Source of the DNA: CAYOXD01 sp964407825
GTDB taxonomy: Bacteria; Desulfobacterota; Desulfobacteria; Desulfobacterales; JAFDDL01
Reading direction: 5' to 3'
Length of the DNA stretch: 12,964 bases
Assembly: GCA_964407825.1 (NCBI GenBank)
Contig: CAYOXD010000093.1
Coordinates: 1-12,964, forward strand
Each line of letters opens with the position of its first letter. Positions within the stretch are counted from its first letter, which is position 1. The notes beneath the pieces were generated by a model. The model saw nothing but the letters and a program-made list of their open reading frames with translations. It was not told where the DNA came from and searched no databases. Below, in pieces: positions 6,608-12,964 of the stretch. Made by a program: the position numbers and the translations under genes.

Positions 6608-7957
6608 ATGAAAAAAAAATCCATGTTATTCGGTCTTACGATGTTTTCCCTGGCCGGCGCCTCTGCGGCCCTGGCGGCAGATCCAGCGCCAACCGCCATC
6701 AGCAACAAGGCGGCCATCGACCTCGTTCAAACCCATGCCAACTACGTTTGGACACTGGTGGCGGCGGCCCTGGTCTTTTTCATGCAGGCCGGCTTTGCCA
6801 TGGTGGAGGCCGGCTTCACTCGTGCTAAAAACGCCGTGAACATCATGATGAAGAACCTGATGGATTTTTGCATGGGCTCCATCGCCTTTTGGGCCGTCGG
6901 CTTCGGCATCATGTTTGGTGCCTCGGAAACCGGATGGTTCGGCACCAGCGGGTTTTTCCTCAGTGACTTCACCCCCGGCGGGGATCCCTGGGTCCTGGCC
7001 TTTTGGATGTTTCAGGTCGTTTTTTGCGCCACGGCCGCCACCATCGTCTCCGGGGCCATGGCCGAGCGCACCAATTTTATCTGCTATATGATTTACAGCG
7101 CCCTTATCAGCGCCGTGATCTATCCGGTGTTCGGCTCCTGGGCCTGGGGCAGCCTCTTTCACGGCGGTGGATGGCTGGAGAAGTTGGGCTTTATCGACTT
7201 TGCCGGCTCCACCGTAGTGCACTCGGTGGGTGGATGGGCCGCCCTGGCCGGCGCCATCGTGCTGGGTCCCCGTCTCGGCAAGTTCGGAAAGGACGGCAAG
7301 GCACGGCCCATCCTGGGCCACAACATCCCCCTGGCGTCCCTCGGTGTTTTCATCCTGTGGCTGGGCTGGTTCGGATTCAACCCGGGCTCCACCACCACGG
7401 CGGATAAGAGCATCGCCATGATCTTTGTGAACACGAACCTGGCGGCCGCCGCGGGCGGCATCCTGGCCATGATTGTCTCCTGGATCAAATTCGGAAAACC
7501 CGAGGTGGGCATGACCCTGAACGGTGCCCTGGCCGGGCTGGTGGCTATCACGGCCGGCTGCAACAACGTCTCCCCCACCAGCGCCGTCATCATCGGCGCC
7601 ATTGCCGGCACCGTTGTCGTCTTCTCGGTCCTTTTCATCGAGAGGATAAAGATCGACGATCCGGTGGGCGCCGTCTCCGTCCATGGCGTCTGCGGCGCCG
7701 TCGGCACCCTGTGCGCCGGAATCTTCAATATCGGCGGGACCAGCCTGTCCATGATCGGCGTGCAGGCCCTGGGGATCGCCGCCGCCTTCCTGTGGACCTT
7801 CCCCACCGCCTATGGCCTCTTTGTCATTCTGGACAAGGTCCTGGGATTGCGGGTATCGCGGGAGGAGGAAATCGAGGGGCTCGATCACGCGGAACACGGC
7901 GGCGTGGCTTACCCGGACTTCGGTCCGTCGACCCAGGGAGGCCTTCAGCTCGGCTGA
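6608..7957 (+). CDS. amtB: Ammonium transporter Amt (first copy)
   Basis: This 449-residue inner-membrane protein is an ammonium channel of the Amt/MEP/Rh family. A signal peptide (residues 1 to about 23, ending ALA) is followed by about eleven hydrophobic helices. The pore histidines are present as H205 in STVVHSVGG and H359 in VHGVCGAVGT. F135 and F139 in MFQVVF fit the phenylalanine gate, and D198 precedes AGS as expected. The C-terminal tail keeps the REEEIEGLD motif that takes part in PII binding and channel gating. The start at 6608 has GGAG nine bases upstream; the longer frame to 6563 overlaps glnB and would add 15 residues before the signal peptide. The HSVGG form of the first pore motif differs from the HINAG form of the second Amt copy in this window, so the two are distant paralogues. 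Confidence 0.96.
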   Translation: MKKKSMLFGLTMFSLAGASAALAADPAPTAISNKAAIDLVQTHANYVWTLVAAALVFFMQAGFAMVEAGFTRAKNAVNIMMKNLMDFCMGSIAFWAVGFGIMFGASETGWFGTSGFFLSDFTPGGDPWVLAFWMFQVVFCATAATIVSGAMAERTNFICYMIYSALISAVIYPVFGSWAWGSLFHGGGWLEKLGFIDFAGSTVVHSVGGWAALAGAIVLGPRLGKFGKDGKARPILGHNIPLASLGVFILWLGWFGFNPGSTTTADKSIAMIFVNTNLAAAAGGILAMIVSWIKFGKPEVGMTLNGALAGLVAITAGCNNVSPTSAVIIGAIAGTVVVFSVLFIERIKIDDPVGAVSVHGVCGAVGTLCAGIFNIGGTSLSMIGVQALGIAAAFLWTFPTAYGLFVILDKVLGLRVSREEEIEGLDHAEHGGVAYPDFGPSTQGGLQLG

Positions 7958-8010
7958 ACGTCCCCGCCCCTGAATGGGGGAAAATGGAAAATTGGAAACA
8001 CTGGCGTAAA

Positions 8011-8047
8011 CCCGGGAGGGGCCGGTGCCTCTCCCGGGCACGTTTTT
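8011..8047 (+). terminator. Rho-independent terminator after the PII-Amt unit
   Basis: CCCGGGAGGGGC (8011-8022) pairs with GCCTCTCCCGGG (8027-8038) over twelve positions, with one G-U wobble and a four-base loop. Five T residues follow at 8043-8047. It lies 53 bases after the Amt stop and before the porin gene. The porin therefore needs read-through or its own promoter. Confidence 0.85.
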
Positions 8048-8108
8048 GCCCAACTAGCAGTACTTGTCAATTGTTCTAATCATTACCCACGAGAGGAGAA
8101 AAAAAGAG

Positions 8109-8861
8109 ATGAAACAGATGACTATCTTGGCAACGGCAATGGCACTACTGATGACACTGGCGGCTGCGCCCGCGATGGCGGCGGATGCAACGCTCTCCAT
8201 GGACGTGAAATCAGCCTATGTCTGGCGCGGTATAACCGTCAACAACACCGCCGTTATCCAACCCAGCATCGATGTGTCGGCCAAGAACGGCTTCGGGCTC
8301 AACGTCTGGGGCAACTATGACATCGGCGATATGAATAACACCTTTAGAGGAAATGACTTCTCGGAGGTCGATCTGACTGCTTACTACAATAAGAGCATCG
8401 GCTGGCTGAATCTGGGCGGCGGCATCATCGATTACCTATTTCCCAACACCACCACCCCCAGCACAACCGAGCTCTACCTGAGCGTCGGGGTGCCCATTGC
8501 GTGGGGACTCTCGACGAGCCTCACCGGCTATTACGACATCGGCCAATTGAAATCCCTGGACTATACCCAGCTGAGCCTGAACTATTCCCACAACTTCACC
8601 GACAAGCTGAGCGTCAGCGCCGGCGCCTCCGCCGGCTACGCCTCGGACAGCTTTGCCAAGGCGGCCGGAGGAAAGGACGGCGGTCTGTTCGATTACAACC
8701 TTTCCCTCTCTACGGGGTACCAGATTACAAAGGCCTGGAGCGTATCGGCCAACGTCGCCTATGTAAACTCCTTTGACCAGGACCATCTCAAGGACAAAAG
8801 CAGGGGTGGGACGCTCGACACCCACACCATCGTGGGCGCGAACGTTACCTACTCCTTCTAA
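8109..8861 (+). CDS. TorF-like outer-membrane porin (Gcw_chp type beta-barrel)
   Basis: This 250-residue secreted protein is probably an outer-membrane beta-barrel. It has a signal peptide ending AMA (cleavage near residue 24). The mature start has a strand resembling the TorF/Gcw_chp family (DVKSAYVWRGI). Alternating polar and hydrophobic strands with aromatic ends run through the rest (LNVWGNYDIG, LYLSVGVPIAWG, YNLSLSTGYQI). The terminal VTYSF has the C-terminal phenylalanine used by the barrel assembly machinery. The start at 8109 has AGGAG ten bases upstream; the longer TTG frame to 8064 has no such site. The gene sits between two Amt genes, so a role in passing ammonium or small nitrogen compounds across the outer membrane is a reasonable inference. 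The exact family and substrate are not certain. Confidence 0.8.
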   Translation: MKQMTILATAMALLMTLAAAPAMAADATLSMDVKSAYVWRGITVNNTAVIQPSIDVSAKNGFGLNVWGNYDIGDMNNTFRGNDFSEVDLTAYYNKSIGWLNLGGGIIDYLFPNTTTPSTTELYLSVGVPIAWGLSTSLTGYYDIGQLKSLDYTQLSLNYSHNFTDKLSVSAGASAGYASDSFAKAAGGKDGGLFDYNLSLSTGYQITKAWSVSANVAYVNSFDQDHLKDKSRGGTLDTHTIVGANVTYSF

Positions 8862-8906
8862 GCAATTCCCTCCCATGCACTTCTCGACGGGCACACCCGG
8901 CGGCCT

Positions 8907-8951
8907 CGGCGTCATCGCGCACGACGCCGGAAAGGCGTGACACGACACGCC
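8907..8951 (+). other. Two small GC hairpins in the gap after the porin gene
   Basis: CGGCGTC (8907-8913) pairs with GACGCCG (8923-8929), and GGCGTG (8934-8939) pairs with CACGCC (8946-8951). No T-run follows, so a classical terminator is doubtful, but they may stabilise the 3' end of the porin mRNA. The rest of the 8862-9203 gap is AT-rich DNA holding the upstream repeat and sigma-54 promoter of the second Amt gene. No gene is visible there. Confidence 0.35.
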
Positions 8952-9028
8952 AGCCAGGCGTGCCCCGAGAGAAGGCATGCGGGTAGACAGGATTTATTAC
9001 AAAAATGTATTTTAAATCAGTGAATTAT

Positions 9029-9040
9029 GACAAAATTGTC
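9029..9040. promoter_or_regulatory. GACAA/TTGTC inverted repeat upstream of the second Amt promoter
   Basis: GACAA (9029-9033) and TTGTC (9036-9040) form a perfect inverted repeat with AA between. It lies about 106-117 bases before the predicted sigma-54 start, a typical activator distance. The half-sites are the same as those upstream of the PII gene. Confidence 0.45.
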
Positions 9041-9119
9041 GGCCCGTTTTTCGTCCGATCTTAATTCATGATTATGTTTTTTTACCTATATAACTGGATG
9101 TTTGCAACACAACACGCAT

Positions 9120-9135
9120 TGGCACGAACGTTGCT
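9120..9135 (+). promoter_or_regulatory. Sigma-54 (RpoN) promoter of the second Amt gene
   Basis: TGGCAC-N5-TTGCT is a full match to the -24/-12 consensus, with GG at 9121-9122 and GC at 9133-9134 ten bases apart. The start is predicted near 9146, leaving a leader of about 58 bases. It also shows that translation cannot begin at the upstream ATG near 9102. Confidence 0.92.
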
Positions 9136-9203
9136 TTTATCCCATGCTGGGCAAGCATCATATGAACTTCAAGACACCACAAATCCCTAATGGAGGTATC
9201 AAG

Positions 9204-10505
9204 ATGAAGCGGCTTCTCTTTTTGCTGACAACGGCGTTGATCAGCGCCCCGTCCGTGGCCTTTGCCCAGGACAAGATAAATTCCGGAGACACGGCCTGGA
9301 TGATCGCCGCCACCGCGCTGGTCATGGTGATGACCCCCGCGGGGCTGGCGCTCTTTTACGGCGGCATGTCCCGCCAGAAAAATCTTCTCAACACTTTCGG
9401 CATGACCTACGCCGCCTACTGCCTGGCCAGCGTGGTCTGGATGCTCTGGGGCTACCCCCTGGCATTCGGAGACGACTGCAGCGGCATCATCGGCAGTCTC
9501 GCCCATGTTTTCATGAACGGCATCCTGCCCAGTTCTGTCAGCGGATCCATCCCGACATACATTTTTGCAGTTTTTCAGTTGACCTTCGCCGCCATCACCG
9601 TGGCCCTGGTTCTCGGCTCCATCGTGGACCGGCTGAAATTCTCCTCATGGCTGATCTTTACGGTGCTCTGGGTCACCGTGGTATACTGCCCCATCGCGCA
9701 CTGGGTGTGGGGCGGCGGATGGCTCGCGAAGCTCGGCGCCCTGGATTTCGCCGGCGGAACCGTGGTGCATATCAATGCCGGTGTGGCGGGCCTCATCTTC
9801 TGCCTGTTCCTGGGAAAGCGCATCGGTTATGGGAAGGAGCCCATGTTCCCCTCCAGCGTCACCCTGACGGCTCTGGGATCGGCCCTGCTCTGGTTCGGCT
9901 GGTTCGGGTTCAACGCCGGCAGTGAACTGGCGGCGGATGGCATTGCCTGCTCGGCCTTCCTCGTCACCAATACCGCGGCGGCCACGGCGGCCATGGCCTG
10001 GATGTTCATGGAGTGGTTGGTGGAAAAGAAGCCTACGATCCTCGGTATCGCGTCCGGCGCGGTGGCAGGGCTGGTTGCCATCACGCCAGCCTCCGGTTTC
10101 GTGGATATGAAGGCCTCGCTCGTGATCGGGCTCGGGGCAGGCGTCCTAGGCTTCGTCTGCGTAGCCTGGCTCAAGAAGAAGCTGGGCTACGACGATTCCC
10201 TCGATGCCTTCGGCGTGCATGCCATGTGCGGCATGTGGGGCGCCGTCGCCACCGGCATCTTTGCCAACCCCGCCATCAACCCGGCCGGGACCGGTCTGCT
10301 CTACGGCAATCCAAAGCAGGTCATCATTCAAATTGTCGCAGTCCTTGCCACGATCAGTTATGCCGCAATCGCCACAGTGGTGGTCATTCTGATCACCAAG
10401 GTATTGACCGGTGGTATTCGGGTAAACCGGGAAGAGGAAATCAAGGGGCTTGACAGCGAACTCCACGGCGAGCGCGCCTTTGAGCTCCATACCGCTGCCG
10501 GTTGA
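9204..10505 (+). CDS. amtB: Ammonium transporter AmtB (second copy)
   Basis: This 433-residue inner-membrane ammonium channel is closer in its motifs to E. coli AmtB than the first copy is. A signal peptide ends near AFA (residue 21). Conserved pore features are F124 and F128 in FAVFQLTFAAI, W169 in HWVWGGGW, D181 in LDFAGG, and the twin histidines H189 in TVVHINAG and H339 in VHAMCGMWG. The tail has REEEIKGLD and HGERAFE, as expected for PII binding. The AERxxFS stretch of E. coli AmtB reads VDRLKFS here. GGAGG lies seven bases before the ATG, and frames starting earlier precede the sigma-54 start site. The unit appears monocistronic, with a terminator just after the stop. Confidence 0.97.
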   Translation: MKRLLFLLTTALISAPSVAFAQDKINSGDTAWMIAATALVMVMTPAGLALFYGGMSRQKNLLNTFGMTYAAYCLASVVWMLWGYPLAFGDDCSGIIGSLAHVFMNGILPSSVSGSIPTYIFAVFQLTFAAITVALVLGSIVDRLKFSSWLIFTVLWVTVVYCPIAHWVWGGGWLAKLGALDFAGGTVVHINAGVAGLIFCLFLGKRIGYGKEPMFPSSVTLTALGSALLWFGWFGFNAGSELAADGIACSAFLVTNTAAATAAMAWMFMEWLVEKKPTILGIASGAVAGLVAITPASGFVDMKASLVIGLGAGVLGFVCVAWLKKKLGYDDSLDAFGVHAMCGMWGAVATGIFANPAINPAGTGLLYGNPKQVIIQIVAVLATISYAAIATVVVILITKVLTGGIRVNREEEIKGLDSELHGERAFELHTAAG

Positions 10506-10527
10506 GCGACGCCGTAGCACATTTAAC

Positions 10528-10559
10528 GAGAGCCGCCCATGCTCCCTTGGGCGGCTCTC
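10528..10559. terminator. Hairpin terminator between convergent genes
   Basis: GAGAGCCGCCCA (10528-10539) and TGGGCGGCTCTC (10548-10559) form a perfect 12-bp stem with an eight-base loop. It lies 22 bases after the Amt stop and 9 bases beyond the stop of the small minus-strand gene. There is no long T-run next to the stem on either strand. The position suits a bidirectional terminator. Confidence 0.72.
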
Positions 10560-10568
10560 AGGCTCGGC

Positions 10569-10775
10569 TCATTTTCCATGCAACAGTCGGCAGGCCTGGC
10601 TTTCCGGAGCGGAGGTCAACACACCGCCCAGAAGCAGCAGCGGCGCCGCAAAGAAAAACCCGAATACCGGCAGCAGGATCCCCCCCACCACCGCCAGCAA
10701 CATGCTGAAAGCCAAAACAATAATCCCCAGCATTCTGCTGGAGATCCTCTCATTGATGCAGTCTGATGAATTCAT
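10569..10775 (-). CDS. Small two-helix membrane protein of unknown function
   Basis: This 68-residue protein has a polar N-terminus, then two hydrophobic segments at about 15-37 and 39-55 joined by a GG/LP turn (VVGGILLPVFGF), and a short polar tail. The start at 10775 is favoured because AAAGGAG lies seven bases upstream, an excellent ribosome site; the longer open frame to 11051 has no such support. I do not recognise the family and give no function. The gene stands alone, convergent with the second Amt gene and divergent from the SLC13 gene. Confidence 0.72.
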   Translation of the reverse strand: MNSSDCINERISSRMLGIIVLAFSMLLAVVGGILLPVFGFFFAAPLLLLGGVLTSAPESQACRLLHGK

Positions 10776-10833
10776 AGGGCATCTCCTTTGGAGTTGATTG
10801 CGTTCCCGGAGTTCACTCCTCTTATGCCACAAA

Positions 10834-10861
10834 GTGTTAGATTGCATTACCGGTTTGTCAA
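10834..10861 (-). promoter_or_regulatory. Candidate sigma-70 promoter of the small membrane protein gene
   Basis: On the minus strand, a perfect TTGACA (complement of 10856-10861) is followed after 16 bases by TAACAC (complement of 10834-10839), a poor -10 element with three matches. The distance to the ribosome site is suitable. The call is weak. Confidence 0.35.
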
Positions 10862-10905
10862 GAGCCGGTCGAATGCCCTGCGCTTGGGGGGGGATGTTTT
10901 CGCGA

Positions 10906-10934
10906 TGGACAAGCCTGTCCGCAGCCCTTATAGT
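10906..10934 (+). promoter_or_regulatory. Sigma-70 promoter of the SLC13 gene with overlapping palindrome
   Basis: TGGACA (10906-10911) and TATAGT (10929-10934) each match five of six consensus bases at the ideal spacing of 17. The predicted leader is about 73 bases. GGACA (10907-10911) and TGTCC (10916-10920) form an inverted repeat over the -35 element, a possible operator. Confidence 0.55.
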
Positions 10935-11013
10935 TTCACGAAGACGGCACTCTTTTGTATCATGCCGCGCCAGATCCCTTGTCACCGGAAACTGACGGAT
11001 TCGGGGGCACCCC

Positions 11014-12789
11014 ATGACGGTTTGGATCGTAACGGGCATACTGCTGCTCACCCTTTACCTTCTAGTATCCGAAAGGATGCCGGTGGGCCTCACGGGCCTG
11101 GGCATCATGGTCCTGCTGACGATCGCGCACATCTCGACACCGGTCGAGGCAGTGGCGGGTCTGGCCAATCCTGCGGTGATCACGGTAGGCGCCATGTTCG
11201 TCATCAGCAGGGGCATGATGCGCACCGACGCGGTGGCCCTTATCGGCCGCAGGATCATCCAACTGGCAGGGGGCAATCTTCGCCTCGCCCTGGTGATCTT
11301 TCTTTTGACCGTCGCCGTTGCCTCGGCATTCGTCAACAACACGCCGGTGGTGGTTCTCTTTATTCCGGTGGTGATGACCATGTGCTGCGAGTTGGGCTTC
11401 AGCCCTTCGAAATTCCTGATCCCCATCTCGTACGCGTCCATCCTCTCGGGCACCTGTACGCTGATCGGCACCTCCACCAACATCATCGTCAGCGATCTGA
11501 GCGCTCAGTACGGTTATGGCGCCATCGGCATGTTCGAGCTGTCCAGGCTGGGGATCCCCCTCTCCCTGGCGGGCCTTGTCCTTTTGCTGGTCACGGCGCC
11601 CCGGTGGATGCCCTCCCTGGCCAATCCCGTCTGCCTGATCCAGAACACCGCCCACCGTCGCTACCTGGCGGAACTCAGGATCCCGCGGAAAAGCAATCTC
11701 GTCGGCAGGGAGCCGGCCGGGGTCTTCTCGGTGCGGCATCCGGAAATGGAGGTTCTCGAACTAATCCGTTACTCCCATATCTATCACCCGCCCCGGGATC
11801 CGGTCGAGATCGCACCGGACGATCTGCTCCTGGTGAAGGGATCCCTCAACGACCTGGTAGCGGTCCTTCACCATGAGGAGGTGGAGCTTCCCCTCTCGGA
11901 AAAGGGCCTGTCCTTCAACACCGGCAGGGAAGAAACCGTGGTGGTGGAACTGATCATCACCCCCCAGTCGGATCTGTTGGGGCAGCGGCTCCTGGAAACA
12001 AAGCTGATGCGGAACCCGGACGTCAACGTGATCGCCATCAAGCGGAGCAACCTCCACTTCACGGAGCGTCAGCTCCACGACGTGCGCCTGAGGGTAGGCG
12101 ATATCCTCCTGGTGTGGTCCTATGCCAGCAAGCTCGAGCATATCCGGGCCGAACAGGATCACATTCTCATAGAAGCTGTCCATGAGGAAATCGTTCACAG
12201 GCGAAAGACCTGGCTGTCCATGGCCATCTTTACCGGCATGGTCGCGGCTGCCGCCTCCGGGTGGGCCGATATCATGATTTGCGCCCTCGGGGCCGCCTTT
12301 CTGATGATCGTGACCGGTTGCCTGCAGATGCGGGACGCCTACCGGGCCCTCCAGGGCGATGTACTGCTGCTGATAGCCGGTACCATCGCACTGGGCGCGG
12401 CCATGGATAAAACGGGCACGAGCCGGGTTTACGCCGAAGCCTTCCTGAAGCTCCTGTCCGGCCTCTCGCCCAGCCAGGTTCTGGGAGGGGTAATTCTCAT
12501 GACCAGCGTCAGCACCCAGGTCCTCAGCAACAACGCCACGGCCGTTCTCGTGCTTCCCATTGCCATATCGGCGGCGCACGGCATCGGGGTGGACCCGAAA
12601 CCGTTCATTATCGGGGTGTGCTTCGGTGCCAGCGCCTGCTTCGCCACGCCCATGGGCTATCAGACGAATCTCCTGGTCTATGGGCCGGGCGGGTACCGGT
12701 TCAGCGATTATCTGAAGCTGGGTATTCCCCTGAATCTGCTGGTGCTGGCAGCCGGCATGATCTTCATCCCCAGGCTCTGGCCCTTCTGA
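11014..12789 (+). CDS. SLC13/DASS-type permease with two TrkA_C domains
   Basis: This 591-residue inner-membrane transporter has the layout of sodium/anion permeases of the DASS (SLC13) group. The first helix block (1-200) starts with LVSERMPVGLTGLG and carries NPAVITVGAMFVIS, VNNTPVVVLFIP (108-118) and SYASILSGTCTLIGTSTN (139-156). Two soluble TrkA_C (RCK_C) domains follow at about 211-290 and 300-385; each contains a DDLLLVKG or GDILLVWS strand. The second helix block (400-590) repeats the motif as VLSNNATAVLVLP (503-515) and ends with GASACFATPMGYQTNLLVYGPGGY. Members carry sulfate, dicarboxylates or other anions; TrkA_C domains often bind small regulatory ligands. The substrate is not decidable here. 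The ATG has only a weak G-rich ribosome site, but the N-terminus matches the family. A glycosyltransferase gene follows after 13 bp. Confidence 0.92.
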   Translation: MTVWIVTGILLLTLYLLVSERMPVGLTGLGIMVLLTIAHISTPVEAVAGLANPAVITVGAMFVISRGMMRTDAVALIGRRIIQLAGGNLRLALVIFLLTVAVASAFVNNTPVVVLFIPVVMTMCCELGFSPSKFLIPISYASILSGTCTLIGTSTNIIVSDLSAQYGYGAIGMFELSRLGIPLSLAGLVLLLVTAPRWMPSLANPVCLIQNTAHRRYLAELRIPRKSNLVGREPAGVFSVRHPEMEVLELIRYSHIYHPPRDPVEIAPDDLLLVKGSLNDLVAVLHHEEVELPLSEKGLSFNTGREETVVVELIITPQSDLLGQRLLETKLMRNPDVNVIAIKRSNLHFTERQLHDVRLRVGDILLVWSYASKLEHIRAEQDHILIEAVHEEIVHRRKTWLSMAIFTGMVAAAASGWADIMICALGAAFLMIVTGCLQMRDAYRALQGDVLLLIAGTIALGAAMDKTGTSRVYAEAFLKLLSGLSPSQVLGGVILMTSVSTQVLSNNATAVLVLPIAISAAHGIGVDPKPFIIGVCFGASACFATPMGYQTNLLVYGPGGYRFSDYLKLGIPLNLLVLAAGMIFIPRLWPF

Positions 12790-12802
12790 TGCAGGTGACC
12801 GG

Positions 12803-12964
12803 ATGACGACGATTCTGCCCTATGCCCTCCTGGTGCTATTCGCAACCCTGTGGATGGCGGTCGATGTCTTTCTCGGTATCCGGCAAATTAGGGATATAGG
12901 GCAATACGCGCCCATCGACCCGTCGGCCATGCCCCTGGTGTCGGTCATCATTCCTGCCTGCAAC
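12803..12964 (+). CDS. Family 2 glycosyltransferase, membrane-anchored (N-terminal part only)
   Basis: Only the first 54 residues are in the window; the frame is open to the last base. Residues 5-25 form a hydrophobic helix (LPYALLVLFATLWMAVDVFL). A short linker is followed by PLVSVIIPACN (44-54), the first beta strand of GT-A fold family 2 glycosyltransferases, where the nucleotide-sugar binds. The ATG is preceded by AGGTG five bases upstream and lies 13 bases after the SLC13 stop, so the two are probably cotranscribed. Acceptor and sugar cannot be told from this fragment. Confidence 0.78.
   Translation, partial: MTTILPYALLVLFATLWMAVDVFLGIRQIRDIGQYAPIDPSAMPLVSVIIPACN

Noticed and set aside
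6626..8053. 475-residue open frame on the minus strand opposite the first Amt gene
   Set aside because: It is a GC-driven mirror of a strongly conserved Amt gene. Its product is rich in Gly, Asp, Gln and His with no recognisable domain.
8436..8978. 180-residue minus-strand frame opposite the porin gene
   Set aside because: It is antisense to a gene with a good signal peptide and C-terminal phenylalanine, and it has no family resemblance.
10776..11051. N-terminal extension of the small minus-strand membrane protein to 160 residues
   Set aside because: The extension would run into the SLC13 promoter and start codon, and it lacks a ribosome site. The internal ATG at 10775 has an excellent one.
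10788..11876. 362-residue plus-strand frame overlapping the start of the SLC13 gene
   Set aside because: The product is an Arg/His/Gly-rich low-complexity shadow. The SLC13 frame in the same DNA has clear family motifs.
11761..12579. 272-residue minus-strand frame opposite the SLC13 gene
   Set aside because: It has shadow composition and no domain, and lies inside a well-supported gene.

Overview
This window looks like chromosomal DNA of a GC-rich, Gram-negative bacterium, most plausibly a Desulfobacterota member of the Desulfosarcina/Desulfococcus type. The reasons are the overall gene style, a cytidylate-kinase-like/receiver fusion protein, sigma-54 control of ammonium uptake, outer-membrane genes, and a hexamer-periodic tract like those I associate with that group. 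The taxon is inference. I see no tRNA, rRNA, CRISPR, insertion sequence or phage gene.

Left block (1-4275), minus strand. A period-6 low-complexity tract (1-96) lies beyond three tightly packed genes read right to left: a TetR-family repressor (3545-4126), a SulP anion transporter with a C-terminal STAS domain and an unusual insertion of about 140 residues (1342-3525), and a cytidylate-kinase-like protein ending in a receiver domain (103-1314). Gaps of 19 and 27 bp indicate one operon. A 26-bp near-perfect palindrome overlapping the tetR -10 region suggests autorepression of the whole unit.

Centre-left (4216-5975). A divergent sigma-70 promoter drives an HD-GYP phosphodiesterase with a C-terminal zinc ribbon. 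It converges on a SAM-dependent methyltransferase on the minus strand.

Centre (6042-10559), an ammonium uptake module. PII signal protein, Amt transporter 1, a TorF-like outer-membrane porin and Amt transporter 2 all lie on the plus strand. Two textbook sigma-54 promoters (TGGCAT-N5-TTGCT before PII, TGGCAC-N5-TTGCT before Amt 2) each have GACAA/TTGTC inverted repeats about 105-140 bp upstream of the predicted start. These could be sites for a shared enhancer-binding activator. Rho-independent terminators close the PII-Amt1 unit and the Amt2 unit. The likely logic is that nitrogen limitation, through sigma-54 and an NtrC-type activator, switches on both Amt channels and perhaps an outer-membrane pore, with PII gating the channels.

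Right block (10569-12964). A 68-residue two-helix membrane protein on the minus strand is followed, divergently, by an SLC13/DASS-type permease carrying two TrkA_C domains. Thirteen bases later comes the start of a membrane-anchored family-2 glycosyltransferase, cut by the window edge.

No wholly new defence or mobile system is evident. The items most worth following up are the tetR-sulP-pseudokinase/receiver operon with the inserted SulP loop, and the shared upstream motif of the two sigma-54 promoters.
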